A DNA stretch of 64,000 bases from Theocolax elegans (Eukaryota > Arthropoda > Insecta > Hymenoptera > Cerocephalidae), in assembly GCA_026168455.1 (NCBI GenBank), contig CM047430.1:71215044-71279043 (forward strand), read 5' to 3'. The notes below the pieces were generated by a model. The model did no database searches. It had not been told where the DNA came from and was given only the letters and a program-made list of their open reading frames with translations. A program made the translations under genes and the position numbers. Shown piece by piece: positions 35,118 to 47,906 of the stretch. The number at the start of each line of letters is the position of its first letter. Position 1 is the first letter of the stretch.

Positions 35118-35758
35118 CACTGCACACTGAGAGAAATTATTTTCTTGCAAAAACTTTAGCATAATCGTGGCTAATGCGTAGAATCCATGACTTTCCTATG
35201 TTTCGGCCATAAAAATGGTTGAATTTATAACAAAATATATTATCATTATTCGTTGACAAATAACATGGTATTTATTTTATTTTAAGTTAAGACGAAATAA
35301 ATTGCCCACCAGAGTTTTGAGCACCTCCGATCTTCTATTCCGAAGTATTTTGCTCTTGAGTTATTTTTTTACTCTTTATGTCATCATAATAATATCAGAT
35401 TGTAAAATGAATTCAAGTTTGTTACAACTATTTTTTGATATTTAAACCGGGATTTAACAAATTACTAATAGTTAAACATTTAAATAGATCATGTTGGTGT
35501 AGATCAAAATACCTCGGAGTAGATCGAAAGTTCGAATCTCTGGTGAGCAATTTCTTTTGTTTTTATCTAAAATAAATTAAACGTCAATATTTTTCTAATG
35601 AAAATTAACAATTTTTTTATTAAAACTTAAGTAATTGTTTATTGCAGAAACTTAGGAAAATCGTGTCTTTGGAAAATTAGTCACGATTACGCCAACATTT
35701 TGCAAGGTAATATTTTCCCTTAAAATTATTTAACGCGGGATCAGTAAATATTACTGTG
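35118..35758. mobile_element. Probable inverted-repeat element
   Basis: GAGAAATTATTTTCTTGCAAAA with TAATCGTGGCTAAT on the left (about 35130-35177) and, inverted, ATTAGTCACGATTACGCC and TTTTGCAAGGTAATATTTTC on the right (about 35678-35718). The outer ends CACTG...CAGTG-like with TA flanks fit the family at 27126, but the exact borders are unclear. Confidence 0.45.
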
Positions 35759-36625
35759 TATAGTATAAGATTAGGAGGTACTTGAATTCTTATCGCGATT
35801 TTCAATATGTTTTATTATATGCAAATTTGACATTCAATAATAACAAAAAATATATTAAACAGTTCGGAAATATATGTAGGCATGTAACATAGTAACTTTT
35901 GTTTTAAATTCTGCTAAAAATTGTTATATATATATAATAATTTATATAGGAATATTTTTTGCAAAATTAAACTTAATTATATAAAATCCAAGTATATATA
36001 ATAATTTTTATCAAACCATTATTATCAATCTACACGCGCGTCAATGTGTATATGCAGGCAATTATTCTTAAATTGAAAATTTATGCGTCTATCTCTTTTT
36101 AATTTTAAATATTACCCTAACATCGATGAGAGATACATTTGAATGCGGTATGCAAGTATACATCACACCTGTACAGTTACATCACAGGTCGTGTTTCAAG
36201 TATAATAGGAAAATAAATTGTTCCTCGTATACTTATATAAATATTAAAACATCGTTTAATCTTTCTCATCATTGCTAGCGTATGGGTAGAAAATCATTGA
36301 TTATTCTAAGAGGAAAACGCTGACTATTTCTATACAGAATAGGAACAAAAGTATCTACTATCCAAGTAGAAATTCTATTGCACAGTATACAGGTATACCT
36401 TCGACGGGATATAATATACAAATGTTACCGACCGAGTCAATTGAGGCGAAAAATTCATAAGTTTCAGATAAAACATCATTCCCTTTAATTTGTATATCAT
36501 ATCTACATGATAAATATAGTAAAAAAATTTGCCTCTTAAATCTGTGACAAGAAAATTAAGAGTAAAATTTCCTGTGGTATAGGCATTTTTAAATGCATCA
36601 ATATTTTTGATTAAAATTTATCTTA

Positions 36626-37205
36626 CAACGAGAACATCCCAACTCCAGGAAACGGATCTTTAACTTTAGGATGTATTTCCTACTATAAGAATATAAAGAA
36701 ACTCGGAGTTTTAGACTCTATAACGCTCTTTTTTTACGATAGCTATAAGCAAAAAACAAAAAAATTCGTCAAAAAATTCCTTGACTTTGATTACTTATAA
36801 CTCGAAAACAAATAAAGATAAGTACTTAAGCTCAAGTTCAAAAAAATGCTAAGATCGAATAGACTGATTTAAAAAAGAAAGCTTACATAACTTGATTTGG
36901 TCAAAAGTTATGGAAAAAATAAAAATAAGAAGACAATTTGACGTAAGAAATGAATAATTTTTTTACTCAAAATATCGCTAAATTTGGTTTCTTTCGATTT
37001 TGGGATTAAGTACTTATCTTTATTTCTTTTCGAATTATAAGCGATTAAGGTCAAGGGATTCTTTTGGCGAACTTTTTCGTTATTTGCTTATATTTATAAA
37101 AAGAACGTTAGGGTCTAAAACTCTGGGTTTATTCATATTTTGATAGTAGGAAACATATTCTAAAGTTAAAGATCCGTTTCCTGGAGTTGGGATACTTTTC
37201 TTGTT
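36626..37205. mobile_element. Foldback element, 0.58 kb, family of 56893-57568
   Basis: Left end CATCCCAACTCCAGGAAACG, right end the reverse complement of the same (CGTTTCCTGGAGTTGGGAT). Arms of roughly 280 bp are inverted copies (for example GATAAGTACTTAAGC against TTAAGTACTTATC). The words GAAACGGATC, ATAAGCAAA, AACTCGAAAACAA and GGTCAAAAGTTATGG are shared with the elements at 56572 and 56893. Confidence 0.75.
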
Positions 37206-38332
37206 AGTGATAAAGTTAGTGATAAAGAACGTTCTCTTACTCAGGAAATAAATGAGACCTGGTTTTTCCATAATTTAGCATCGTTATTTATTGAAAATAA
37301 TTTATTTCATTGTTTGCAGATCTTTCTATTCCCTCGGTCGATAACAAATGAGTATGACATCAAGATTAAATCGTTACTTTTTTGTTCCAAGAGTGTCGAT
37401 CGTTTAAAAAAACCGCGAAGTTTTAATTAAATGCCATCTACAGGTATATACAGCTATATGTACGATAAACGCGTTATTTCCGTAAAATGCATTTTATATG
37501 TATTACGTATATGTGCTAGTACAATGGACATTTCTAACGTTTTTAAAATCTAAATATTGTAGGAAAAACGTTTTTCAAACGTTTTAAATACAGTATAATA
37601 GATATTAAATATAAACGAAATAATAAGATACATGTTTATAGTAAAAGTAACTAACGTATATGGAGATAATTTTGTTTGTATATATATATATATATACACA
37701 AAAATCAGAATGGTTATCGGCGCTTGAGTTGAAACTACCGACGAGAATAATGCACGGACAATCGTAAATAAGAAAGAAGCTTGAAAAAAAGCCTCCAATC
37801 ACCTTGCAAGGCTTCAAAGCACCAATAATCGCGAATCAACACGTTTAACGAACCGAAAGTTACCTTTGATTAAGTAATTAATTGCTCACCTAATTTACGC
37901 CACTGTTTTCTTAACTCCACGCCGATAAGTTAAAAGATAAATTAATAATCATTTTACTATACGGTCAAAGTTTGTTTCTATCATGAGGGATAAGACTGTG
38001 TTGAAGAAAAAACGGCATCTAATTTTTTCTATATATGTCGATGCGACTTTGTTTTCTTTTTTAAAGATACATCTAATATACTTACTTGGATTCACAAGAT
38101 TTTCAAGCGTTTTGTGAAATGAAATATTATAAAGTGAATAATCTCTATTTATTGCAAAGTAATTAGAAACAAGTGGTATAATTTTTGATAAAGAATTCTA
38201 ATAACGAATATATACTGTTATATATTTATACTACGTGTTTATTAATTGTATATTACAGTTTGCATATATATGTTCCTATAATCTTAAAACGATATAGCTT
38301 TTTACTAATATTAATTTTTTAACGGTATATAT

Positions 38333-38690
38333 CGGACGCAAATTACAGGAATCTGCACTTCTCAACCCAAAAATTATAATTATAAAATATTGAATGAAAT
38401 TAAAACATAAGGAAGGGCCTGATGTTTTGATTTTTTTATAAGAATAAATCATTTTTTAAATAATAATTATTGTAAACAATGTTTGGTCGGTAATTATTAA
38501 TCTAAAAAGGCACAAATTTGCTAACTAAACATTGAAGTTATGGATTTAAAAGTCTGGAAAAATTTGGGTATGTTATTTAAAACATGCCTAAAGCTTTGAC
38601 GTGCAAGGTTTTTTAAAAAACTTACTGATTTGTTTATAAAAAAAAGCAAAGAATGACCATATTCTAAGTCCGACATCTGCTTAATATGTC
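38333..38690. repeat. Dispersed repeat, copy 2 of the 7710-8080 family
   Basis: Same order of blocks as at 7710-8080 (TTACAGGAATCTGCAC, AACAATGTTTGGTCGGTAAT, TCTGGAAAAATTTGGGTAT). Ends with TCCGACATCTG, the inverse of the family's left border. Confidence 0.65.
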
Positions 38691-39126
38691 CATTGCTTTT
38701 TAATATTATAACTTTGCGATGGAATTTATTATTTATTTACAATCGGCAAAACGTGAAGTAACAAAAATTAATTTTTAATTAAGGAATCCAAAGAAAATAT
38801 TCATACTTTTTAGGCACGATCGTTGCAGAAGAAAAATGTAATATCATAATTAAATGTTTACATAGAAATATATTTTGTCATGTAAATAAGTCATTTTAAA
38901 CGTTTTTGAAAATGCATGTGGTGTGCAAACAAGTCAATCGAATAACTCAGACAATTTTTGACCGATTTCGCTGAAATATCTATGGTAACTTCTACATTTT
39001 TAGAAAAGTAAACATTCTTATTTCGGACCAAATTCGTAGATTTCTTTATTAATCCAGTATATTTCCAATATTTGGATTGCCTCGTGCGACAAAAGTGATG
39101 TACAATGTCAGGTTTCTGATCGACAG

Positions 39127-39300
39127 GAGGAAACGAGCAACAACGCACTGGAGGAGAAATCAGCAACGAAAATCCAAGCGGGTGTGAGAGGCTACCTCGT
39201 TAGGAAACGCCAGCAAGCCGAGCAAGCAGCAGCCACGCGAATCCAAGCTGGTTTTCGTGGATTCCGTACGAGGAAGCTCCTCAAACTAAATGAGCAATGA
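39127..39300 (+). CDS. Terminal exon of the IQ-only gene, two IQ motifs
   Basis: Fifty-seven codons plus TGA, in phase 0 with the first exon. It encodes two IQ motifs in tandem: SATKIQAGVRGYLVRKRQQ (residues about 12-30) and AAATRIQAGFRGFRTRKLLK (35-54), separated by a short Glu/Gln/Ala helix, ending LNEQ. With the first exon it would give a 120-residue acidic protein with three IQ motifs, the layout of small calmodulin-storing proteins such as neuromodulin/neurogranin and the insect igloo type. The RIIa gene's exon 2 also ends in phase 0, so it could in principle splice into this exon, giving a long RIIa isoform with three IQ motifs. Codon use is GC-rich like the RIIa gene. Confidence 0.85.
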   Translation, partial: EETSNNALEEKSATKIQAGVRGYLVRKRQQAEQAAATRIQAGFRGFRTRKLLKLNEQ

Positions 39301-41026
39301 CCACCATACAGCGATAATTTCGATCATTTCTGCTCTTAGCTCACGATACGTACCGCATATAAATGTGCCTCGATATATACATACCGATCATGTGCCTTCC
39401 AACCAATTTCTCTTTGGTAATATCTACTATTCCGTACTATTTTTGGATTATGGATTTATTCCGATGTAGATCGATGAATGTATAATATGTATCGTATAGA
39501 TAGACGCGTCAAAACGATGCTGTAATATATAGGTATATACGATGCTCATATATTTTAATCGAAATTGCGTATAGCACTTCCGCGAGACTCCACGAACGAT
39601 TTCGATTTTACCGCGAAATTGAATAGTTTTAAATTTTATAAAAAGGAACTTTTCGTACACAAATTTCGTTACAAATTGTGATATCCGGGTGTTCCAGGAC
39701 GCGCAATGCGCGAGCCTCGATATTACTATCGTATACTAAAACTATAATTGTAGCTGTGAAGTCAAAGAAAAACAAAATTAATTGTATAAGTACCAATAAT
39801 CTGTATAGCCAAAGAACGACCGCGTCGATGATAATCTTAAGTAACTAGTATGACGTTTCAATTCGTAACAGGTTTTCATTTCGCCAATATCCTCTGACCA
39901 AATTGTAACTGTATTATGTCTAAAGATGTATTTTATGATTCACGACTGAATGCATGAGTAATACTAAAAAAATCAATGTACGATACAAATTAATAATGAA
40001 CAGTTGCTGTACTCGACTAAAGATTTGTCAGATTAATTGTAAAATATATCTACCCTGGTGGAAAACGTTCCATAAATTCTTTAGAGATAAGAGTACACTT
40101 TTTTATGATGACAATACTCACAACCGATGGACCTATAAACTAATTTAAGCATATGTTCTTACTCGATTTATTTAAATTGCAGTGTTGTCAATTTTATTAA
40201 TGTTTTTGAACATTTCTGTATTTTATAGATTAAAATAAACTCTTTTTTTTAAATATACCCAATTTACGAATATAAGGTATACAAAACTTTTAATTATTGC
40301 AACATACAACAAAATAGCCTATCTTAACCATAATAAATACATATAATTTTTCAAAATTATAATCAATATTGCCTTTACATTTTATAGTCGGTGTACATCA
40401 AATCCTATACGTCACACTAATCGATGTAACTATTAAAATGTCTTTTCTCTCGATATATCTTCCCTCCGAAAGTAATAAGTACATGAGAGGGTCATCGCAA
40501 ACTTGAAATAATTACTACCCCACTTGTAGTTATACCCGTAACATATATATATATATATATATCGTGTAAGACTTTATCTGATGAATATTATCGATTTTAA
40601 ATGACCGGGACAAACTAGATTTTAAAACTGATGCCGATATTCAAACCTATATAGATTCTAGGCCAGAGGAACCTCGTCTATTTTCTACCAAGGAGTATGT
40701 ACGTGTGCGTGTAGTGTGTGTGTGTGTGTGTGTGTGTACGGTCAGGTCAAAAATTACCATGCTTTTATTGAAATATATCCATACATTGTAGCATCGCAAT
40801 AACGATAAGCGAATTAATTACATTACAAAGATATAGTATATGTGCGCGAACTGATCTACAATATAGTACGTACAATTGCAATACGATCCAGCTGGAAATA
40901 ATCTGATGCGTATAAAGTTTTATATACATAAATAAATTATAAAACTTATTTGCTATTATTAGATTCGGATTAAAAATTATAAAGTGTGCAATTTTTACTC
41001 GTCTGATGATATATATATTGGTGATT
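39301..41026. other. 3' UTR of the IQ-only gene and intergenic DNA
   Basis: AATAAA at about 40234-40239 is the best poly(A) candidate. (AT)n occurs near 40542-40562 and (TG)n near 40710-40736. No other gene recognised. Confidence 0.5.
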
Positions 41027-41119
41027 CTCTGTCAAATCGACCGGCAAAAATTTTTTTATATCCCAGTATTTTTTACATATTCTATAAAGTATTTCCTGCA
41101 ATGTATGCGAATTTTTTCA

Positions 41120-43640
41120 GATTTTTATATTACTCTATGCCAGTGATAGACACTTAAAAATAAGTGTAACCATTTTTACACTTTTTGGCTATTTTCATTA
41201 ATTTATAGCTCATCGAGGGAGCATTTTTCACAAAAAAAAAATATACATACTATTTTTTGTAAAATTCTCTTCTTTTCACCAAAAATACTTCTGCCACGTT
41301 AAGACTTGCACCAATTACTATAAAAATGTTACAAGAAGGCAAATGGTTAATAAACCCTTCGCGTTCCTTTCGCTCTTGTATATACTAGGACTTACATCTC
41401 CGGAAGTAGTGAGCGAAGTTATTTTAGAGATTCAGGATATAATGTGAGATTATAAAATAATATTTTTTACTTGTATTAATCATGCATTATTTATTTAAAT
41501 TAGTTAACATAATAATATAATCCCTTTTTTTAAATGAACATATATAACTAAATTATTCTAGCTTTTAATGAACAAAACCCACATAAAATTACAATATTTT
41601 ACAAAAAATTGCATTAAATTATTTAAGTTTATAAACAATTTTACTATTAAGAATATTAACAATTGCACGGTAAACACGTTAATAAATTATCTTGTTTAGC
41701 GAATAAACTATACGTAATATTATTTTATTACATTCAAAATTGAAATTATTATCAATAAATGCATTAATTTTGCATTAAACAAGAAATATTATAAATAAAA
41801 TGCAGTTGGTTCAGTAATTAAAATGATACAAAATATCAAGTTTGCCTTTACAAATACTAAAAAAAATCGTATGGATGGCCTAAAAGAATATACCTTAAGT
41901 ACCCAAATATATATAGAATGAAGGGCTGCCCCAAACGTAAGTAACGGCGTCAAGTGTGGCTTGGTGATGTACTGCTAGACTTGTGGGCGCCGACGTTAGG
42001 TGCGTATATGCGTACGGAGCTCGATGATTGCCAGATGTCGAAGTCGTACTTCCTTGACTAAGGTTCGTAGATACAAAACGATGCATCTCAGTTCCTAAAT
42101 ACAAGATCTCTCTTGACTTTGAACGTATATTTTTTTAAAGTCAGAGTAGCAAAGCTTCGCCCTCAAAGAAAAATCAAGAATTGACTAGCAAAGCTTCGCC
42201 TTACGGAAGCATTAGACGAAAAACTAGGAGTTGCTGTATCTGTCCTGGGTCCTTTTTATATGCCCTAAAAATCTATGCAATGTCCTTGTTTACATTTTAC
42301 TTACTTTAGACATAAATTGCGTTATTAATTCTGATTTATTGTATGCTTGCACTCGATGGACGTTTTATTGCCCGTATTTTGACAATTCTATTATTTGGAT
42401 CCTCAATTATGCTTTTTTAGATTTTTATTACTCTATGCAGTGTAACACTTTGGTAACATTTTTACACTTTTTGGCTATTTTCATTAATTTATAGCTCATC
42501 GAGGGAGCATTTTTCACAAAAAAAAAATATACATACTATTTTTTGTAAAATTCTCTTCTTTTCACCAAAAATACTTCTGCCACGTTAAGACTTGCACCAA
42601 TTACTATAAAATGTTACAAGAAGGCAAATGGTTAATAAACCCTTCGCGTTCCTTTCGCTCTTGTATATACTAGGACTTACATCTCCGGAAGTAGTGAGCG
42701 AAGTTATTTTAGAGATTCAGGATATAATGTGAGATTATAAAATAATATTTTTTACTTGTATTAATCATGCATTATTTATTTAAATTAGTTAACATAATAA
42801 TATAATCCCTTTTTTTAAATGAACATATATAACTAAATTATTCTAGCTTTTAATGAACAAAACCCACATAAAATTACAATATTTTACAAAAAATTGCATT
42901 AAATTATTTAAGTTTATAAACAATTTTACTATTAAGAATATTAACAATTGCACGGTAAACACGTTAATAAATTATCTTGTTTAGCGAATAAACTATACGT
43001 AATATTATTTTATTACATTCAAAATTGAAATTATTATCAATAAATGCATTAATTTTGCATTAAACAAGAAATATTATAAATAAAATGCAGTTGGTTCAGT
43101 AATTAAAATGATACAAAATATCAAGTTTGCCTTTACAAATACTAAAAAAATCGTATGGATGGCCTAAAAGAATATACCTTAAGTACCCAAATATATATAG
43201 AATGAAGGGCTGCCCCAAACGTAAGTAACGGCGTCAAGTGTGGCTTGGTGATGTACTGCTAGACTTGTGGGCGCCGACGTTAGGTGCGTATATGCGTACG
43301 GAGCTCGATGATTGCCAGATGTCGAAGTCGTACTTCCTTGACTAAGGTTCGTAGATACAAACGATGCATCTCAGTTCCTAAATACAAGATCTCTCTTGAC
43401 TTTGAACGTATATTTTTTTAAAGTCAGAGTAGCAAAGCTTCGCCCTCAAAGAAAAATCAAAGAATTGACTAGCAAAGCTTCGCCTTACGGAAGCATTAGA
43501 CGAAAAACTAGGAGTTGCTGTATCTGTCCTGGGTCCTTTTTATATGCCCTAAAAATCTATGCAACTGTCCTTGTCTTACATTTTACTTTAGACAGAAATT
43601 GCGTAAATTAAGTTCTCGATTTTTGTATGCTTGCACTCGA
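41120..43640. repeat. Direct tandem duplication, two copies of about 1.25 kb
   Basis: Copy 1 is about 41120-42375 and copy 2 about 42419-43640. Across most of their length they differ only by one-base changes in A or T runs (for example near 41326 against 42608, and 42078 against 43360). The start of copy 2 has a small internal deletion. A CpG-rich stretch with GTGGGCGCCGACGTTAGGTG sits in both. No coding frame is convincing. Confidence 0.85.
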
Positions 43641-43873
43641 TTGGACCGTTAGATGTGCGTGATCATAAAATGATCGAATCCCATGCTTTGTTTGTATCGG
43701 TTCGTAGTTAATTTGGAGAATTTGGTACCCTCTTTTATAACTGCGACATCGCCGGAAAAAAGTCTTCTTTATCTCGGCTTCTTAAATTATTGCTTCCTTC
43801 TAATGCTCGCGTTTCTAGTCCATGTCGCTCATCACCGGCTCTTCTCCGAGTATCGATATTTTAGTGCAATATA

Positions 43874-46750
43874 CACTGAAAAAAAAATTTACTGAATTCA
43901 AAAAAATTTTTTTTGAATCAAGTAAATTATTTCTTTCACTATATTTGAAGAATCCGTTTTGTTAAATTAATAAAATATATTTATTTGAACAAAATTAATC
44001 TATATTAAAAATAAATAAATATTGCGTTGTATTGACCAACATATTTCTTTTAAACAAGCAAATTATTCATTGAATTAAAATCTGCTATATTAACACACAA
44101 GTAAATAATTAGTTATTTGTAACAAATATTTAGTCACTTAAACCAAACAATTTTATTAAACCAACAAAAATTTTTTTCGATCGAACAAAATATTTCAATG
44201 TTTTATAAAATTGATGTGTCAGAAACAAAGAAATTATTTAATTGTTTTAAAAGATATTTATTTAATCCTATTAGTTTCATTTATCTGATACTAATAAAAT
44301 ATTTATTCAATTTCATAATATTTTGTAATTATATTAATAATAGTGTTCTTTGCTTCAAGGTAAATATATATTTAAAACAAAATTAATATTTCTTTTCCTA
44401 ATTACTGCTCTGTAAATTTTATTAATAAATTTATTTATTTGAATGAAACATTTATTTCATTTAATTGAACTATACATTTAAATCAAGAAAATCTTTTTCT
44501 TAATCAAATAATTTTTTATTTAACATAAAAAAAAGTTATTATTTCCTTTGATACTATTTTCGTTTCTTCGATTATGTTCAATGGCCCATTGAATCCAATG
44601 TACATTTAATTACATCGAGCATCCTTGAGTTTGTAGTTCTAATGCACTTGTTTTCTTAATGTAACGCATCTTCATCTTTTACGTATATTATCTGTTACTT
44701 GAATCCAGTTTTCATACGACGACCGAAACACTGAAATTGAGTAAATAGTATATTTAATTGGATAAAACGAAGAGTATTTGATTCTATAACTGTATTTAAT
44801 TAATTTTTCTTACTTACCTTAATATAGTGCAGCGAATTTTAGTAAATTATTTCCTTGATTCAAGAAAACGTTTTTTCAATTCGCTTCTCGATTTAATTTT
44901 ATACTTTTGAAAGTTTCTTTTATATGAACCGATAAAATTTTTGGCCGCTTGCGGGAAACTTGGATCCCCCTAGCGGTCGTTGCCGAAAGCTCTCTTATTT
45001 AAGTAAATGGTTTATTTAACTTAAAGAGCAAAAAAAATTATTTTAATAACTTTATTTTTTTCAAAAATTGATTGGAATATTTTTACCAAAACCAGTGAAC
45101 ATTCAAATAAATTATTCCATCGTTTCAAAAAAAAATTTATTTAATTCAATAAACCAATATTTCTTTGTTTCAATAAAACATTTCTTTAAAATTACTTTAT
45201 TTCGTATGAATTTTATTTTTTCTAATAAAAATGCATTTAATACAAATAAATTATTACATCGCTTCAAAAAAGTATTTATTTCTTTCAATAAGCGTATGTT
45301 TCTTTGTTTTAATAAAATATTTCTTTAAAATTACTTTATTTCATATGGATTTTATTTTTTCTAATAAAAATGCAGTTAATACAAATAAATTATTACATCG
45401 CTTTAAAAAAGTATTTATTTCCTTCAATAAACTAATATTTCTTTGTTTCAATAAAACATTTCTTTAAAATTACTTTATTTCATATGGATTTTATTTTTTC
45501 TAATAAAAATGCATTTAATACAAATAAATTATTACATCGCTTCAAAAAAGTATTTATTTCCTTCAATAAGCGTATGTTTCTTTGTTTTAATAAAATATTT
45601 CTTTAAAATTAATTTATTTTATCAAAACTTTTTTTTTTAATTACCAATTATAACGGGTACTGTTTAGAGAGTCGGTGCAGGTAGGTCCCTGAATTATTAT
45701 AAGTTTTATAATATAACATATTATTTTAAAGCAACGTAAAACTGAACGCGTTTTATAATTTTCAATTCATTTAGTTACAAAAATTAAAGTAATAAGTACA
45801 TACCAAATTAAAAACACAAATTTTCTTACAATTAAAATATTTAATTATTTATTTCACTCAAATGGAGTATTGAATTAAAAAAAAATATAGTTGAATTAAG
45901 TAAATTTATTATTTTAAAACAAAGATTCCTAATTTAGTTAAAATAAGTATACATTTTATTGAAACAATAAAATATAATTTTAACTTTAGCAAATCCACTT
46001 TAAAAAATATTTATTTAATTGAGAAACATTATTTTTTTAATGTTACTTAATTGTTCAAGTAAAGTTATATCATACTAAACCCATCTTTTAAAATAATTTA
46101 CTTTTTTGCTTTTATAAAATCAAACTTCTCAATTGAAATAAAAATAATATTATGAGAAAAAAAATTATTTATTTAATTTAACAAAATAATTATTTTGTAT
46201 AATCAAAAAATTTTTATCAACCCATATAATTTTTTTGAACAAACATTTATTTGAATTAATTTAATATTTGCATTAATTTAATAAGTGAAAGAAACATTAA
46301 TTTATGTAGTTCATTTCGTTAAATTAAAAAATTATTTAATAAATTTAACCAAATATTCTAGCATTTTGAAGAAATATGTACTTATATGAAAGAAATATCT
46401 TCAGTTAAATCCTTTTTTTAAATTAATGCAATTTTTTCATTGAACTAAATAAATTAATTGCTTGATTTATGTTTACCATTTTATTGGGTATTTTTAAAAC
46501 ATGGGAAAAAATGGGTTTTTTCATTTCAAATAAACGATAAAATAAAATTGAAAAAATATTTTAATGATTCAAGTAAAATTTATTTGATTTAAGTAATAAT
46601 AAATCAATAAAATTGTGTGCATGAAAACAAATAATTAGTTTTATTATTTCAATTAAATTTTATTTATATCAAAAAAATATTTATTTGAATCAAATAAACT
46701 GAATTCAAACAAATATATTTTTTTGATTCAAACAAATTTTTTTTTCTGTG
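43874..46750. mobile_element. TA-flanked inverted-repeat element, 2.88 kb, non-coding
   Basis: Starts TA|CACTGAAAAAAAAATTTACT and ends AATTTTTTTTTCTGTG|TA, with the TA duplicated. The interior is extremely AT-rich, made of endless variants of 'AATAAATTATT..TTTGAA', and holds a 138-bp tandem repeat. Apart from a short island near 44560-44990 there is no complex sequence and no transposase. End sequence matches the 217- and 301-bp MITEs at 15980 and 27126, so this is an unusually long non-autonomous relative. Confidence 0.7.
45105..45610. repeat. Tandem repeat, about four units of 138-140 bp
   Basis: Units beginning near 45105, 45243, 45381 and 45521 share CAAATAAATTATTACATCGC, a TTCAAAAAAGTATTTATTTC block and ATTTCTTTAAAATTACTTTA. 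The period is close to a multiple of three, which is why open frames run through it; the encoded text is Lys/Asn/Phe-rich and not a protein. Confidence 0.75.
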
Positions 46751-47432
46751 TACAGAAACTCTTGCGCAATACCTTCGTTTTGATCTCACTATCGGCAATC
46801 CCGCTTATGTCCGTATTGGCTTTGAATAATATTTTAAATTCTTCGTATCAGTCTCTTTTTCATTTGAAATGTTCGTAAATTAATCTGTCCCTTAGCTATA
46901 TAAATTAGGCTTTTTATTACTGCATTTACTTAGAATAATTTTCTATCAACTTTATTTCGTTCGTCTCACTACGCCGTAATTTTATTCTATACTGCACAGT
47001 ACTTTTTACGAAAAATAATAATGTAATTTTCGTCGGGATGCGACACTTCCAAAGTCATACGTATAGGCTATAGGTACCCTGTAAGTCATTTAAATGTTTA
47101 AATGAGGATTTGAGAGAGTGCAATCGTCGAGATACAAACCAAAAAATTCCTGAAGACACCTTTTTAGTCCCAAAAAGTACCTGTGAAAATCCCGTTACAA
47201 CTCAAGCACAAGCCTCTGTGCTTATATATATGTTTTTTGTGAAAAATGCTTCCTTGAGGAGCTGTAAATTAATGAATATAGCCATAAAGTGTAAAATGAC
47301 TACACTTTTTTTAAGTGTCTATCACTTTGGCATATATAATCTGAAAAAATTTCACATGGCAACACTTTATAGAACATGTAAAAGAATTTTAGAGAAGAAA
47401 AACATTTTGGTCAGCTGATTTGCAGAGAACCA

Positions 47433-47906
47433 CCCATATAAATATATATAGTATTTAATAATGTTTGTAAGATTACTTGGTTATTTTTTTAAAGAAGGAC
47501 ACCGATAAGTGTTTTGAAATGTTGGAAGACATACATAAATCGTCTTTTATCGCTTTTACTTTCTATTATGAGATTTAATCTTAAAAAAAAGAAATTTGTG
47601 GGAAATGAATGAGAAAAAGCATTAATGTTATCTGCAAAATTAGAGTTTCATTTAGTCGTCTTATAATATATAAATAAGATTGAATATAAATATTGACTAA
47701 ATTTATTAAATAAATTTACAAACAAATCTAGTGGGCATATAGATTTATTGTTAAGTTATAAATAATTTATTTTCAGCATGCATTAAGTGGTTACAGAAGC
47801 ACATGAATTGTCTAAAATTAGCGAATTTAACGCCTAGGTCAGGCCCAAATTCAACTGTGATAACTGAATGTCCGTTATCTGATAAGAATTGCATCATTAA
47901 CCTTAG
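47433..47906. other. Spacer between transposon composite and virus-like island
   Basis: No gene or clear repeat. The last 80 bases before 47907 are the 3' flank of the minus-strand frame that follows and are less AT-rich than the spacer itself, so they may still belong to the inserted fragment. Confidence 0.4.

Larger units (their letters stand above)
34273..39126 (+). other. Intron of the IQ-only gene
   Basis: Non-coding. Contents: (AT)n near 34274-34290, a probable TA-flanked inverted-repeat element at about 35118-35758, a foldback element at 36626-37205, (AT)n near 37679-37696, and the dispersed repeat at 38333-38690. The acceptor GATCGACAG ends at 39126. No further exon recognised. Confidence 0.6.
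41027..47432. mobile_element. 6.4 kb inverted-repeat composite element
   Basis: The left 210-240 bp, from TGGTGATTCTCTGTCAAATC, is matched in reverse complement by about 47200-47432, ending GATTTGCAGAGAACCACCC. Shared internal blocks are CTATAAAGT, TTTTTTCAGAT, AGTGATAGACACTTAAAAA, ATTCATTAATTTA.AGCTC and GGAAGCATTTTTCACAAAAAA. The two ends have diverged visibly, so the outer element is old. No transposase is readable. The interior consists of a recent tandem duplication and a nested 2.9 kb element. Confidence 0.6.

Noticed and set aside
44198..45467. Open frames of 60-86 codons in the 2.9 kb AT-rich element
   Set aside because: Lys/Asn/Phe/Ile low-complexity text arising from tandem repeats of near-triplet period; no conserved motif.
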